In this document: in pieces, positions 44,564-55,505 of the stretch
Numbering within the stretch: the stretch's first letter is position 1
Layout: every line of letters starts with the position of its first letter
Assembly (NCBI GenBank): GCA_026018925.1
Contig: JAKSZU010000005.1
Location: forward strand, 24,616,779-24,680,778
Direction of reading: 5' to 3'
DNA length: 64,000 nucleotides
Origin: Tupaia tana
Lineage: Eukaryota; Chordata; Mammalia; Scandentia; Tupaiidae
Translations under genes and position numbers: made by a program
The notes under the pieces: generated by a model
Database searches by the model: none
What the model was told of the DNA's origin: nothing
The model's input: the letters and a program-made list of their open reading frames with translations, nothing else

Positions 44564-45339
44564 GCTGCGGCTAGTTGGGTGGGATGGACCAGTTGGCTAG
44601 GCTTGGAGAATGTGTACGTCCTTTGATGAACATCCATCTGAACCTCACCAGGTAGGCTTTTCCTAAAGGAAAAATAAGGTGAGATTCCAGGCAGGCAAAC
44701 TCTGGGGTGTCCTCCACAGCTGGGAATCTGGTAGGCATATCCAGAGGTTTTGCATAGTCTTTGGTAACAAGGGCCATAACTCAACTGTCTGTAACGCTGT
44801 CTTCTCGATTTATTTCTTGCCCTTTACAGAACACCGAAGCAGATGCCCTCAATATGTGTGATGTTTATTGCCTTCTCATCGCTTATCTTTTTTGTCACTT
44901 TTTTTTTTATAACTTTGACAAGAAGTTGTAAACCTCAGAGCACGGTCTGACATTTTCACAGCCTGTGCTAACAACTATTGCCTTGTTTGAGAAAAGCTGT
45001 GCCTGTCTTAATCACGCACAGCGTCTATGCCACCTTAAACTCTGTGGACACATTTATTCACTCCTCGCTGTAGTGACTGTGTAAATCTTGAGGCTGTCCC
45101 AGATTACTGACTGGAGCAAATCATACACCAAGCCAGTACAGACAGCGCATGGTGTCTGTGCTGAGATTTTCCTGGTCAGTGCTCTCTTGCTGTGTTCATG
45201 CTTACTAGTGAATTGTCATAGATTTCGTTCCTTGGTGGGCCACTGTGAACCGTATTGACCGTGCTTTACCCTACCCAGTCACAGATCTACATCATACCTG
45301 AGAATAAAACATGACCCCCGATTAAACATTACTTCTTTA
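44564..45339. other. No gene seen
   Basis: No domain in frames up to 110 aa. 'gagaataaaacatgac' at 45301 could be an LTR poly(A) signal, unsupported. Confidence 0.3.
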
Positions 45340-45715
45340 TCTTACTACAGGTTTTATTGCTATATAACCCACACACAGACAAGTACATATTTCACAAACA
45401 TACAGTGTGGTGAAGATGTACCGAGTGAACTCGTATGACCACTGACCAGTCTGAGAAAACCTCCAGCACCCCAGAGCCTTCCTCTTGCCCCCTAACACTC
45501 ATGAAAAGAAACTGATATTCTGACTCCTAGCATCATGGATTAGGTTTGCCTGTTTTTGAACTTTATATAAGTAGAATCATACAGGGGACGTACCCTTGTG
45601 TCTGGCTTCTTTCATTCAACATAATGTCTGCGAGATGTAGTCATTTGTTGTCTGGAGTGGTAGTCTATTCTTTTTTGTTGCTGTACAGTTTTTTGTTGTG
45701 TGACTACACCACAAG

Positions 45716-45949
45716 GTTTTTTTTTTTTTTTTTTTTAAGTTTTTATTTGTTTGTTTGTTTCACGAGAGGGAGAGATGAGCAATCTCAACACAATCTCATG
45801 CAGCATCCCTACTCAGGCTCAGCCAGCCTAGGGTCATGGGCAACATGCATGCCTGGTCTACTCAGGGAGGTCTCAGGACACAAACCCAGAACCTTCCCAC
45901 AGGGGTCACCTTGCAGTGTCATGTTTTACCACTGTGACACCGCTGGCCC
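45716..45949 (-). mobile_element. SINE-B copy within L1
   Basis: T tail and (gttt)n, 'cacgagagggagagatgagc', 'cagccagcctagggtcatgg', 'ctactcagggaggtctcagg', head 'ccactgtgacaccgctggcc'. Confidence 0.88.
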
Positions 45950-46029
45950 ATCGTTGATCTCTTCTTGATCAATTCCAGGTTGATCTCTGATTTTGGTTAT
46001 TATTGTGAATAAAATCTTGATGAATATTT

Positions 46030-46317
46030 GGGCCAGTTTCATTGGTGATTAAGGCAGCCAGATTCCACATGGCTTATGATGCAGTTCAAGTCCCGGACTC
46101 GGAGGCTTGAGAAACACACCAGGCACATGTATATGTGTGCCTGAATTCCTAAAAGGACAAAGATGAGAAGAGATTGCAGCATGACCATTCTCCATGGGAG
46201 GTGCTTTCTCTTCTCCTTCTCTCCCTGTCTATCTCTGTCAAGTGCATGTGCCTGCTAGAAAAAAAAAAAAATAAACATATAAAAAGGAAAGAAAAGGAGA
46301 AAAAAAGAAAGAAAAGA
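46030..46317 (+). mobile_element. SINE-A related, older copy within L1
   Basis: Head 'ggccagtttcattggtgatt', B box 'gttcaagtcccgg', body and a GAAA-rich tail. 'aaatcttgatgaa' on both sides. Confidence 0.85.
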
Positions 46318-46683
46318 AATCTTGATGAAATTCTTGTACTTCTCAAGGGATGCACATGTACATGTATTTCTATTAGGAATGGAGGATGGAGGGATTGCTA
46401 GATCGAAGGGACACTTGAAGAGTTAGTTTATCTTCTGTTTAAACAAAACCTGATTGCTATTGAAGCAGAGTGAGGAGCCTATGAAAAAATCACAACACAT
46501 TTCTTTCTCCTTTAAAAATTCCCTCTCAACTTCTCATCTTAGTACAAGTTATTTCACAGGAATATCCCAGAAAGAAAGAAGAGAAGCATATATCACATAA
46601 AGACGATGTACAGTCTGAGAGTCTGTATGTGAAAGGAGAGGTCTGTTACCGACTCTAACACTGCTTCCTTTCCCTCTGTACAT

Positions 46684-46966
46684 GTGTATGTGTGTGTGTG
46701 TGTGTGTGTGTGCATGTGTGTGTGTATTGAGGGGGATTTTTGCTACAGGGCACTAGCGTTTGCTGGAGAGACAAAGGGACAAAAAGCGAGAAATCACCCT
46801 GTGGGGAGGAGAGGGTGGCCATGCTACATTCCCTTCTCCTTTAGTCTTCTCTCGGTATTTTGGATACCCACACACGCCATCGTGAGTTTCAAGCCACCAG
46901 GTCCAGAACTTGAACCGTGGTCAACCATGTGGGAGTCCAGCACCTTAACCACTATGCCATTTACTG
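46684..46966 (-). mobile_element. SINE-A related copy with (GT)n tail
   Basis: (TG)n 46686-46727 in tail position, 'gggatttttgctacagggca', 'aaaaagcgagaaatcaccc', head 'ccttaaccactatgccattt'. Confidence 0.88.
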
Positions 46967-47337
46967 TACTTTTGTGTTTTTAAAAATATTACTGAGGCCA
47001 GCAGGTGGCATAGTGGTTGAGGCACTGGACTCCCACATTGTCTATTGCAGTTTGAGTCACAGACCTGGCAGCTTGTTTTTTTTAATTCTTTCTCTCTCTT
47101 TCTCTGTCCCTCTCTGGTCAAATTGAATAATATTTAATTAATTAATTAAAGAATTCTTTTTAAAAATTAATTAAATAAAATATAGTACTTTAAAAATATC
47201 TTTCTGCTTATAAAGTAGTATGTATTTAGTACAGAAATGTTCTAGCCTATTCTTTTGTGTTTTTAAAATATATTACTTTTAAAATATCTTTTCTGATTAT
47301 AAAGTAATACATAGTGTAGAAATTTTGAAGCCTACAA
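46967..47337. repeat. ~110-bp tandem duplication interrupted by a SINE
   Basis: Order 'cttttgtgtttttaaaa' then 'ctttaaaaatatctttctg', 'cttataaagtagta', 'agaaatgttctagcctat' occurs once around the SINE (46968-46995 plus 47181-47251) and again at 47252-47337. The unit resembles an old L1/L2-like 3' phrase. Confidence 0.6.
46996..47165 (+). mobile_element. SINE-A short form
   Basis: 'ggccagcaggtggcatagtgg', 'cagcttgttttttttaattc' then CT-rich part and '..ctctggtcaaattgaataa'; the tail is (TTAA)n-like. Inserted in the first copy of the local duplication. Confidence 0.88.
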
Positions 47338-47440
47338 CTAAAATTTAAAAGTAAAATTACCTGTACACTCAAAGAGAAAGCTATTACATATATTTTTTAG
47401 AAATATATTTATTTTTGGCAAAGTAATGTGATATAATTAC
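47338..47440. other. Unassigned
   Basis: AT-rich continuation of old repeat sequence. Confidence 0.3.
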
Positions 47441-47713
47441 TTTTTTATTGTAAGATTTTTGTCATAGGTTGTGTATGCTTGCTGGAGAAAGAGCAAGAAA
47501 GGGGCCAACATGAGAAATCACCCCCCTGGGGGATGTCCACACCACAGTCCCTTCTCTTCCATTCCCCCCTCAGAATTTTGGGCACACATACACATGCACT
47601 TGCACTAAGTGTTTTTTTCAAGCCACTTGGCCTGGGTCTGGGTCCAGGACTTGAACCATGAAATCAGCCATGTGAGATCCAGCACCTTAACCACCATACT
47701 ACCTGCTGGCCTG
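47441..47713 (-). mobile_element. SINE-A related copy
   Basis: Minus orientation: 'agatttttgtcataggttgtg', 'cccccctgggggatgtccac', a doubled 'ctgggtctgggtccagga', head 'catactacctgctggcc'. Confidence 0.85.
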
Positions 47714-47924
47714 AGACATGACTTTCAGAAAGTATGTTTTATTCACATAGTATATGAAGCAATAGCTCTTATTTTTCTTCAGAGCTGAGCTGCTGATTAG
47801 TCTTATGCTCTTCTGATACAGGCGGAAGGCAGGGATTGCCCTAGCCACCCTTACACGCTCATCTGTTCTGCCTCTTCCCCCTGCATCTCCCGCTCCAGCC
47901 TTTTCTCCACTCTTCCCAGCTGTC

Positions 47925-48305
47925 AGCTGGTCCTTAGGACAGGTTGAATAACTTCCCCCAGAGAAATGCAGGTGCTAACTCCAGGAACGTGACTGTTACT
48001 TTATATGGCAAGCCGGGCTCTGCAGAAAAGACAAAGACCTCGAGATGAGAGACGATTCTGGGTTACCAGTGTAGGTGCTAAACATGATCACGAAGGTCTT
48101 CATGAGAGGGGGCAGGAGGATTAGAGTCATAGTAGATGTGAAGACAAAAGCAGAGGGAGAAAGACAGAGATTTGAAGATGCTGTGCTGCTTGCTTTGAAC
48201 ACAGAGGAAGAGGGCTCGGAACCAAAGGATGTGGGCAACCTCTAGAAACTGGAAAGAACAAGGAGGCAGATTCTCGCCTAGAACTTCAGAAGGTAGGTAG
48301 ATTTG
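47925..48305 (+). mobile_element. MLT1-type LTR, 5' part
   Basis: 'gctaactccaggaacgtgac', 'gttactttatatggcaagcc', 'agagacgattctgggttacc', 'gaaggtcttcatgag'-type centre, 'tagatgtgaagacaaaagca', 'gatgctgtgctgcttgcttt', 'tctcgcctagaacttcagaa'. The LTR end lies beyond the inserted L1, at 48873-48930. Confidence 0.7.
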
Positions 48306-48872
48306 CGGGTTCACTACAGACTTCTGTGGGTTTCTTAATTGACACATTATTATTAAGTACAGGTCATAATTTCCTTTTGGGTTCATGCTTGCTAATGTAC
48401 ATTCTATGGATTTTGACAAATGAATAATGACATGGTTCCACCATTAATAGTATCATACAGAGTTGTTCCCTGCTCTAAAAGTCCCCTGTACTCCAATTAT
48501 TCCTCCGTCTCCCTAACCCTTGGAAGCCGCTGACGTTTTTACTTTTTCCCAATTGTACCTTTTCTAGAATGTCGTATAGTTCGAATCACACAGTATGCAG
48601 CATTTTCAGATTAGCTTCGTTCACTTAGTAACATGCATTTACATTTCCTCCATGTCTTTTTGATGATTCGTTTATTTTTATCACTAAATAATATTCCATT
48701 GTCTGGATATACCACAGTTTGTTTATCCAGTTACCTGTTGAAAGACATCTTGATTACTTTCATATTTTGGGAATTATGAATAAAACTGCTGTAAATCCAT
48801 ATGCAGGTTTTTGTGTGGACACAAGCTTTCAACACATTGAAATAAATACCAGAAAGCATGGTTGCTAGGTTA
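48306..48872 (-). mobile_element. L1 3' end inserted in MLT1
   Basis: Minus-oriented: 'cattctatggattttgacaa', 'tcacacagtatgcagcatt', 'ctaaataatattccattgtc', 'ccacagtttgtttatccag', 'aaagacatcttgattact', 'caggtttttgtgtggacac'. No coding capacity. Confidence 0.85.
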
Positions 48873-48930
48873 TTTGTGTTGTTTTAAGCCACAAAGTAAT
48901 TTGTATGGAGGCAATAGGAAGAGACTACAG
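48873..48930 (+). mobile_element. MLT1-type LTR, 3' end
   Basis: 'gtgttgttttaagccacaaag', 'taatttgtatggaggcaata', 'ggaagagactacag' is the expected MLT1 end and continues 48305 across the L1. Confidence 0.7.
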
Positions 48931-49027
48931 CCTTTCGTCATGAGTCCAGGGCATCTAGAATCTCTGCAAACTTTAACCTCCTGACCTCAACAGGCAGTGC
49001 AGGTCTCTAGTTACTAAGAGCAGGATC

Positions 49028-49205
49028 CAGTACTTACTAATTACATACTGTGTGCCAGACACTGCTCTACATGCCTTAGAAGTCCTGTCTAAGTTAACCT
49101 TTGAACAAGCCTGTGAGGTAGGGGATTTCTAGTATCCCACTTCCATATGAAGGACCTGATATACACAGAGAAGTGTCCCCAAAACTGCTTCCTGAGCCAC
49201 CACAC
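49028..49205 (-). mobile_element. MIR element
   Basis: 'ctgtgtgccagacactgctc', 'aacaagcctgtgaggtaggg' and 'cacagagaagtgtcccc' are reversed MIR 3'-end and core. Confidence 0.7.
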
Positions 49206-49468
49206 TAAACCACCTTGAGAGCAAATTTCACTTCTATTAATCTTTACAATAAACTTACGGAAATATACATCAATCCAGTGTCTCCCCTTCTCCAATAAGA
49301 GGCTCAAGTCCCAGGTTTGTATCTCCTTCCGAAGGCAGGAGCTTGTACCACACAATTCTACCCTAGGGCTCCACTGCAGCTTCAGTTTTGAGTGCCAAAT
49401 GGGTCCCAGTCAAGCCTCAGAAATCTACTTTTGGGAGTTCTGTCCTGTTGACGTCATTGCAAATATTA
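49206..49468. other. No gene seen
   Basis: Nothing assigned. Confidence 0.3.
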
Positions 49469-49594
49469 GGGGGTCTTTAAAAAGTTTATAGAAGTATGTA
49501 TTAATCAAAAACTATGCATGAATGTCATATTTTTGGTACCAAACTAGACTTGCAATTTAATTTCATTTTCTACAACCTTTTTGAAATTCTCTCA
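49469..49594. mobile_element. Mariner-type MITE family 2
   Basis: 'gggtctttaaaaagtttatag' at the left, 'aaactatgcatgaatgtcat' in the centre, 'ctacaacctttttgaaattc' at the right: a diverged inverted repeat. Confidence 0.65.
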
Positions 49595-49829
49595 TATTAT
49601 CAAAGGCTTTTACTGTCTGTGCTTGGGCTTAGTCTCTACCTCCAAAAGAAAGGGCACAAGAGGGAGAGGTTGATCACTTTTGGGCTCCTTGGGAAACAGG
49701 CCAGCTTGAAGTTGAGCAGGACTGCAGCCATTTTGAAATCAAGAAAGGCCTCTGACAACAATAATGCTGAGTCATGGAGCCGGTCAGATGAGAAACTAGG
49801 AGGAAAGAGCATTTTTAAAAAGTTTTAAA
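49595..49829. other. No gene seen
   Basis: Nothing assigned. Confidence 0.3.
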
Positions 49830-49848
49830 ATTTACTTTTCATTTGTTC

Positions 49849-49884
<36 letters not shown>

Positions 49885-49945
49885 CTAGGTCTGGGACTCA
49901 AACTGTGAAGTCAGCCATGTGGGATCCAGCACCTTACTCACATCA
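49830..49945 (-). mobile_element. SINE-A related copy, middle replaced by (GA)n
   Basis: 'tttacttttcatttgttcta', then (GA)n 49855-49880, directly joined to the head part 'gctaggtctgggactcaaac', 'gccatgtgggatccagcacc'. Confidence 0.75.
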
Positions 49946-49959
49946 CCAAAAACAAATCA

Positions 49960-50157
49960 GGCCAGCTGGTGGAGTGATGGTTAAGGCAGCTGAATCCCAT
50001 ATGACTGCATGATTCGAGTCCTGGACCTGGTAGCTTGAAAAACATGCTGAGCACATTTATGTGTGTGCTGAAAGTCTTAAGAGAAGACTGGAAGAAAGAG
50101 GACTGTGGCATGCCCATCCCCTTCAGGGATGCTTTCTACTATCTGTCTCTCTCTGGA

Positions 50158-50195
<38 letters not shown>
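49960..50195 (+). mobile_element. SINE-A related copy ending in (AC)n
   Basis: 'ggccagctggtggagtgatgg', B box 'gattcgagtcctgg', 'ggcatgcccatccccttcag', then (AC)n 50161-50193. 'acaaatc' flanks both sides. Confidence 0.85.
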
Positions 50196-50234
50196 ACAAA
50201 TCCGGATAATTGCTCAACCGAAAGCAATTATTGA

Positions 50235-50402
50235 CTTTGATTGAATGTAGTGAGGGATGATTTGCACGTGCTTGTGCTTGTATCTATAAATACTGAGACA
50301 TGCTGAGCTTTTTGAGATGGTGTGGTGGTGCTTACAGAAATAAACTCCTTTATTCTCCAGTCTCTGCCTCTTGTTTCACCGACCATGACTAGAAGCAGAT
50401 GG
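50235..50402 (+). mobile_element. Possible short LTR fragment
   Basis: TATAAATA (50285-50292) and AATAAA (50339-50344) about 50 bp apart, followed by 'ctcctttattctccagtctc' and 'tgcctcttgtttc', a typical retroviral R/U5 style. No second LTR or body. Confidence 0.4.
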
Positions 50403-50814
50403 ACTTAGTATGCTGGTCACACACACTGGCTTTGAGTCACACCTGTCATGGCAGACTTGTCGAGGTGATGGGCAAAGGGGGACAGCTGGAAGCCAGCTGA
50501 GCCATTCAGGGATGCTGCACAAGTCTGGGCACAGGTGTTTGCTGCACTGTGGGGAAAGCTGCTGTCCACACCTCTTGGTGAAATCCTGAGGCTTCTGACC
50601 ATCAAAAGCATCAGAATGTAGAAGAGGAGCCCAATGTCCCCAAAGCAGGACCAGCAGTCAGGTGTCCCTGGCATGATCACCCAAGAGTAGCAGGAGTGGA
50701 GGGGGAAGACACATTGTACAGTTGACAGGAGCTGGGCTCACAGACTGGATTCTGGCCATCTGAAGATTCCTCTTTGGAGACTTCCTGAAATCACTGGATG
50801 CTTTGAAGACATCT
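50403..50814. other. No gene seen
   Basis: An 87-aa minus frame (50417-50680) has no recognisable domain. Confidence 0.3.
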
Positions 50815-51038
50815 AATGTTTTTTAAAAATGTATTTTCTTTTTACTTCTATGAGAGAGAGAAAAACAGCACCTCAACAAGGTCTTGATGTCAAGGTCCAC
50901 CCCCACTCTCAGCTAGCCCCAGATCATTGGGATAAGTGTAGCCGGCGTGTTTGAGAACTTTCCAGATATGAACCTGAAACTTTCCCACGTGAGTCAGCCT
51001 CACAGAGAGTTGTGTTGCTGTGGTATCACTGCCTAGCC
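50815..51038 (-). mobile_element. SINE-B copy
   Basis: 'ttttctttttacttctatga', 'aacaaggtcttgatgtcaag', 'gatcattgggataagtg', head 'tggtatcactgcctagcc'. Flanks 'gaagacatc' / 'gaaggcatc'. Confidence 0.88.
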
Positions 51039-51146
51039 TTGAAGGCATCCAAACCAATGAAATCCTGGACCATTATTGTTTTAGGAATAAAAAGGAAAGG
51101 TTCACCTAGAGTTTCATTCAGATTGTGAGAAAAAGAGATTGTTCCT

Positions 51147-51463
51147 GAGATCAGCAGATGGCATGGTGGTGAACCACTGGACTCCCACATGGCTGACTGA
51201 GTTTGAATCCCAGACTTACTGGCCTGAAAACCATGCCGGGCATGAGTGCTTGTGTGCCCAACACCCCAGGAGGAGAAGGGGTTGCGGAATGGCCATCCCC
51301 TCTGGAGGGTGACTTCTCACTTTCCCTCTCACAGTCTGTGTCTCTCTCAAGAGTGCACATGTACCCTCTGACAAAAAACAACAACAAAAAATTATTTCTA
51401 AGTATAGACAAGCTACATCCCTGCTAATAAAATATGACCAAAAAATTAAACAAAAATGAAGAT
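51147..51463 (+). mobile_element. SINE-A long copy with possible 3' transduction
   Basis: SINE body 51147-51393 ('agatcagcagatggcatggt' to 'ccctctgacaaaaaacaac'), then about 70 bp of unrelated A-rich sequence. The likely target-site duplication ('agattgttc(c/t)tg') is at 51135-51146 and after 51463, so the extra DNA may have been mobilised with the SINE. Confidence 0.7.
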
Positions 51464-51479
51464 TTAAAAAAAGATTGTT

Positions 51480-51975
51480 CTTGTCTGGCCTTATACCGAG
51501 GACTATCAACTCTGATTTGGGCTCAAAAGAATAGCAGCTACCAGCGTGGGGTTGCCATGTGCTATTGGTCAAGGCTCCTGGAAAGTTACCTCCCCTGGCC
51601 TTGACACTTGCTATGTTTGGGCAAGAACTCAAGGAGAGAAGCTGGCGATCAGATGGGGAATTGATTTTGTGAATCACTGATGAGTTAGCAGTGCTGTCCT
51701 TGCGATCGAAATGCTTTGTATTTACTTGAAATGAAGAGTTTAACATCTTTGCAGGCAAGCTTGACAGCACACGCTTTCTCTACAAAGGAGCCTTCCTAGG
51801 GGATCTATCACACCATGCCTTGGGAATCATGTGCTTGCCATCTCCCTCTTTCCTGGTGACCTACATTTAATTGTTTCTGATGGCCTCTGTGGTTTGGAGG
51901 AAATATGTACTATGAGAAAGGGACAGTCTCTTCTGATGAGGTTTTCAGATTCTGATGCCCTCCCACTGGATCCAC
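51480..51975. other. No gene seen
   Basis: The 184-aa minus frame at 51216-51770 runs out of a SINE and shows no domain. Confidence 0.3.
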
Positions 51976-51989
51976 TGGATGCACCTTTT

Positions 51990-52244
51990 TTTTTTTTTTT
52001 TGAGAAGTTTATTTTGCTATAGGGTGCATGTGCTTGCCAGGAAGACAGAGACAGAGAGACAGAAAGTGAGAAATCACCCCCCCGGGGGGATGGCCATGCC
52101 GCAATCCCTTCTCCTCCTTTCTCTTTTCGGGATCTTGGGCACACACGCACACGGCGTGAGTTTAAGCCACCGGGTCCGGGACTCGAACTGTGGTCGACTA
52201 CATGGGATTCCAGAGACATAGCCATTACGCTAACTGCTGGTCCC
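51990..52244 (-). mobile_element. SINE-A long, young copy
   Basis: Minus orientation. Duplication 'tg(g/a)atgcacctt' at 51976-51989 and 52245-52258. The head has intact A and B boxes. Confidence 0.94.
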
Positions 52245-52547
52245 TGAATGCACCTTCTTGAAAATAAAAAATAGGATAGTCCCAGGTGGCCAGATGCAGA
52301 AAGGTGAAATATTTTGCTGACTTGTTACTTTGTTTCTAATTTAAAAAAAAACTATACTAGAGAGGCTTAAGAAGCTAATTGTAATCAATAAATTCAGCCA
52401 AAACATGATTGTTCAGCAGTTCCCCCATCTTGGAATTCTGGAAATACTGGCTTAAAGTGCTGGTGAATGAAATGGGAGAAAGGAGACAAGAGAAAACTAA
52501 GTCCCAGGATGCTAGGTCAAGGCCCTACCCTTGGCTTGTGTGGATTT

Positions 52548-52657
52548 CTTTTTTTAAAGAATTTTGAAATTTTATTTATCATTATTATTATTTTTAAATT
52601 TGGCTACAGGACACACACATTCATCAGACAGAGACAGAGAGGCAGAGAGAGGGAAAG
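52548..52657 (-). mobile_element. SINE-A related copy, 5'-truncated
   Basis: 'tttaaatttggctacaggac', 'acacacattcatcagacaga', 'gagggaaagact', then breaks off; no head. Confidence 0.7.
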
Positions 52658-53514
52658 ACTTGTGTGGGATTTAACATATCTTCCTTAATATTCACTTCTT
52701 CAGCAACACACAGAGCTTGGGATACTACATTTATACCTGCAATCCTGCAAGGTATGTACACAGGTGTGATAATGTGTGACTAGCAGAGTTCTGACCCGGT
52801 CTTGTTAGTAGGAGGGAGAATGACTGAGTTTTGTGCTTTTGTCTCTGGACACCGCTGTCCCAGCCAGGGTATTGTGTGGCTGGGTGACTAGTACACATTC
52901 TGTTTGGTGATAAAGATGAACTGTCGTAATTCTTCATCATGCTACATTTGGTCCTCCATTCTTCATTTAAGGCTTATATACAGACGAGTTTATGCTGATT
53001 ATGTAGGACTGGTGGTACCCAGAAATTTGGATTTCATGCATTGGTAAGTTTCACCAGCAGCAGGAGCAACAGCAGTGACAACAAAAGGGAGAAGCTGAAT
53101 GGAGTTGCCCAACTTTAATTTTGCATAGTAAGTTATGCAGACAAGCACACATCTAGCTACTTTCATTATCATTTTATTACAAGAGGACATTTTAAGTCCA
53201 CACTCGCAAACACAGATCTCAGACAAAAGCAGAGTGCTTTAAATGAAATACATTTGGTTTCTATGAAAATCACTGCATTGTTCTGGTTTTTCTCATTTCC
53301 TCCAAAAGAGTGGAAACCTTCATGGCTCAGATTCATCAGGAGACTAGGTCTTGAGGCTCATTGATGGATCTGATGTGACTTTTGCATCCACTCAAAGGTA
53401 TCATCATAGAGATCTAATACTCTTTGTCAAATCAATAGGGAAAATGTACAAGTAAATTTTCAGACCGTAAGCAGCTCTCTTCTAGGAACTCACAAGCCTT
53501 CCCTGCCTATCCAA
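52658..53514. other. No gene seen
   Basis: Nothing recognised; longest frame 75 aa. Confidence 0.35.
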
Positions 53515-53600
53515 ATTGAGAGTCAATGTTTATGGAGCACGCCGTGTGTGCCAGGCCCTGCGCTATGAGCTCAGCACTTAATGGAAATTAGAAGATACTC
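53515..53600 (-). mobile_element. MIR fragment
   Basis: 'gtgtgtgccaggccctgcgc', 'tatgagctcagcacttaat' is the reversed MIR 3' end. Confidence 0.6.
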
Positions 53601-53849
53601 ATGCTGTTAACAGCATATTGGGATATTCCAGGAGAAAAGGCCAGTCAGTTGCCTTCCAAGGAGCCTCAGAAAGTGACATTAATTTCTCTGTGAATTTACC
53701 TTGATTTAGGGCCTCATCTCCAGCCTTATACACTCAAAAACTTCATTTATCTCATCACATTATGAGTAGCTCATGTTTGAGGGGAAGATTCACATTAACC
53801 CAATTATTATATAATAAATATTTACTGTCTCAGGAGCCAGGCATAAGCA

Positions 53850-54000
53850 GACCTGTGTGGCCTCGAGCAAGTAAACAACTCGCCTCAGTTCCCTATTGGT
53901 AAAATGAGATTATTAACATCATCCACTGCTTGGGGCTAATGTGTGCATTATTGAGGATAAAGCACATGGTGTCCTTATCCCAGAGTAGCCCAAAGCTAAA
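53850..54000 (+). mobile_element. MIR fragment
   Basis: 'gtgtggcctcgagcaagtaa', 'cctcagttccctattggtaa', 'aatgagattattaacatcat', 'aaagcacatgg' in MIR order. Confidence 0.65.
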
Positions 54001-54340
54001 GCTCAGGAAATAATCATGGTGATGATTGTTGTCACCACCTCGAGTGCATTATCTCCCCGTGCAAGCGCAGAGCCACATGAATCCCATCCATTAACTTGCA
54101 CTGGCCAGTACCTGGGAATCTTCCTTGGAGTTGCTACTCATAAAACTCCAAACTCTCCGGAAATCCAATCAACTGCTCCTGCAAAATATATCCAGCCTCC
54201 ATAAACATCAAAATGTGGACGCACATGAATAGCTGAATAGCAGGCGAATAGTTAGGTAAGTTGTCGTACATCCATATAACAGGAATATTATTCACTGTCA
54301 AAAAGAAATAAGCTACGAGGCCATGAAGAGACATGGAGGA

Positions 54341-54517
54341 TGGGTGATGAACAGTGGCACAGCAGGAAAATGGGACACTGTGCAAGGCTGACCCACATGG
54401 GATGGCTCCAGGTTCAAGTCCAGAAACCTCCTTGAGAATATTGTGCAAGTTTGTGCCCAGGATTAGGGACTTGTTGAAGCTGGGGGTAGATCATGGTGTC
54501 AAGATCCTGTTGGGGAT

Positions 54518-54556
<39 letters not shown>

Positions 54557-54610
54557 CTTTCATTCATGGAAGAAATAAATAAACCAAATAATAACAATAC
54601 TACTACTAAT
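54341..54610 (+). mobile_element. SINE-B, plus-strand full copy
   Basis: Clearest SINE-B head: 'gaacagtggcacagcagg' (A box) and 'ggttcaagtcc' (B box), body 'catggtgtcaagatcctg', (CT)n, tail 'ggaagaaataaataaa'. Duplication 'agagacatgga' / 'aaagacatgga'. Confidence 0.92.
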
Positions 54611-54768
54611 AAAAAGACATGGAAAACCTTAAATGCATATCACTAAGTAGAAGAGGCCAATTTGGAAAGGGCACATACTATACAGTTCCAACTACATGAC
54701 ATTCTGGAAAAGGCAAAATACAGCAGCAGAGACAGTAAAAAGATCAGCAGATGTCTGAAGGACGGAGG

Positions 54769-54952
54769 GGGGCCAGCAGGTGGCGTGTTGGTTAAGGGTG
54801 CTGGACTCCCACATGGCCAACTGAGGTTCATGTCCCAACCTGGCAACTTGCTTTCTCACTTTCTCTCTCTCTCTCTTTCACTCTGCTCCTCTTTGGTCAA
54901 ATAAAACTAACTAAATAAAGTTAAATAATAAAAAAAAAGAGAGAGAGAGAGG
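54769..54952 (+). mobile_element. SINE-A short form within L1
   Basis: 'ggggccagcaggtggcgtgt', 'ggcaacttgctttctcac', (CT)n, 'ctctttggtcaaataaaac', tail ending in (GA)n. Confidence 0.9.
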
Positions 54953-55505
54953 GATAAATAGGTGGAGTACAGAATTTCAGGACACTGAAACTGTTTTGTA
55001 CGATACTGTGATGGTGGATATATGTCATTATATATTTGTCCAAACTCATAGACTTGTACAACACCAAGAGTGAGCCCTAACATACTTTATACTTTGGGTG
55101 ATTAGAGTATCTCAGTGTGCAGCCGTCAGCTGCAACAAATACACCACACTGGTGGGGAATGCTGATAATGGGGGAGGCTATGCATGTGTGGGCAAATGAG
55201 GTTCAGAGGAACTCTGTACTTTCTGCTCAATTTTGCTATACACCTAAAGCTGCTATAAAAAATAGGCTATTTTTAAAAGACTAATAGAGGAACATTGTAG
55301 AAAATAAATTCAAACAATAAATCAACTATAAGATAGATAAATAAAATATTTTAAAAGGGAAAAATAATATGTCCAGAATCCCACCACTTCTCACCAGGTC
55401 CACAGCTACCACCTTGGTTCAAATGATCATCACAACTCACTCACATCAATGATCCCAAGAGCTTCTGGCTGGTTTCCTCCATCTATCTGCTCTTGCTCGG
55501 TCTAT

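Larger units (their letters stand above)
45340..46430 (-). mobile_element. L1 3' end with nested SINEs
   Basis: Minus-oriented L1 words: 'acagtgtggtgaagatgtac', 'cttatataagtagaatcatac', 'ctggcttctttcattcaaca', 'tattattgtgaataaaatctt', 'cttgtacttctcaaggg', 'ggattgctagatcgaaggg'. Split by SINE-B (45716-45949) and SINE-A (46030-46317). Confidence 0.8.
54215..55330 (+). mobile_element. L1 3' end with two nested SINEs
   Basis: Plus-oriented L1 words: 'ggaatattattcactgtcaa', 'catatcactaagtagaagag', 'gatactgtgatggtggatat', 'gtacaacaccaagagtgagc', 'ctgtactttctgctcaattt', 'aaagctgctataaaaaat'. The two SINEs at 54341-54610 and 54769-54952 interrupt it. Confidence 0.85.

Noticed and set aside
45340..45990. 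Gene-like 140-aa plus frame at 45546-45968
   Set aside because: It runs through an L1 3' end and a SINE-B; no domain.
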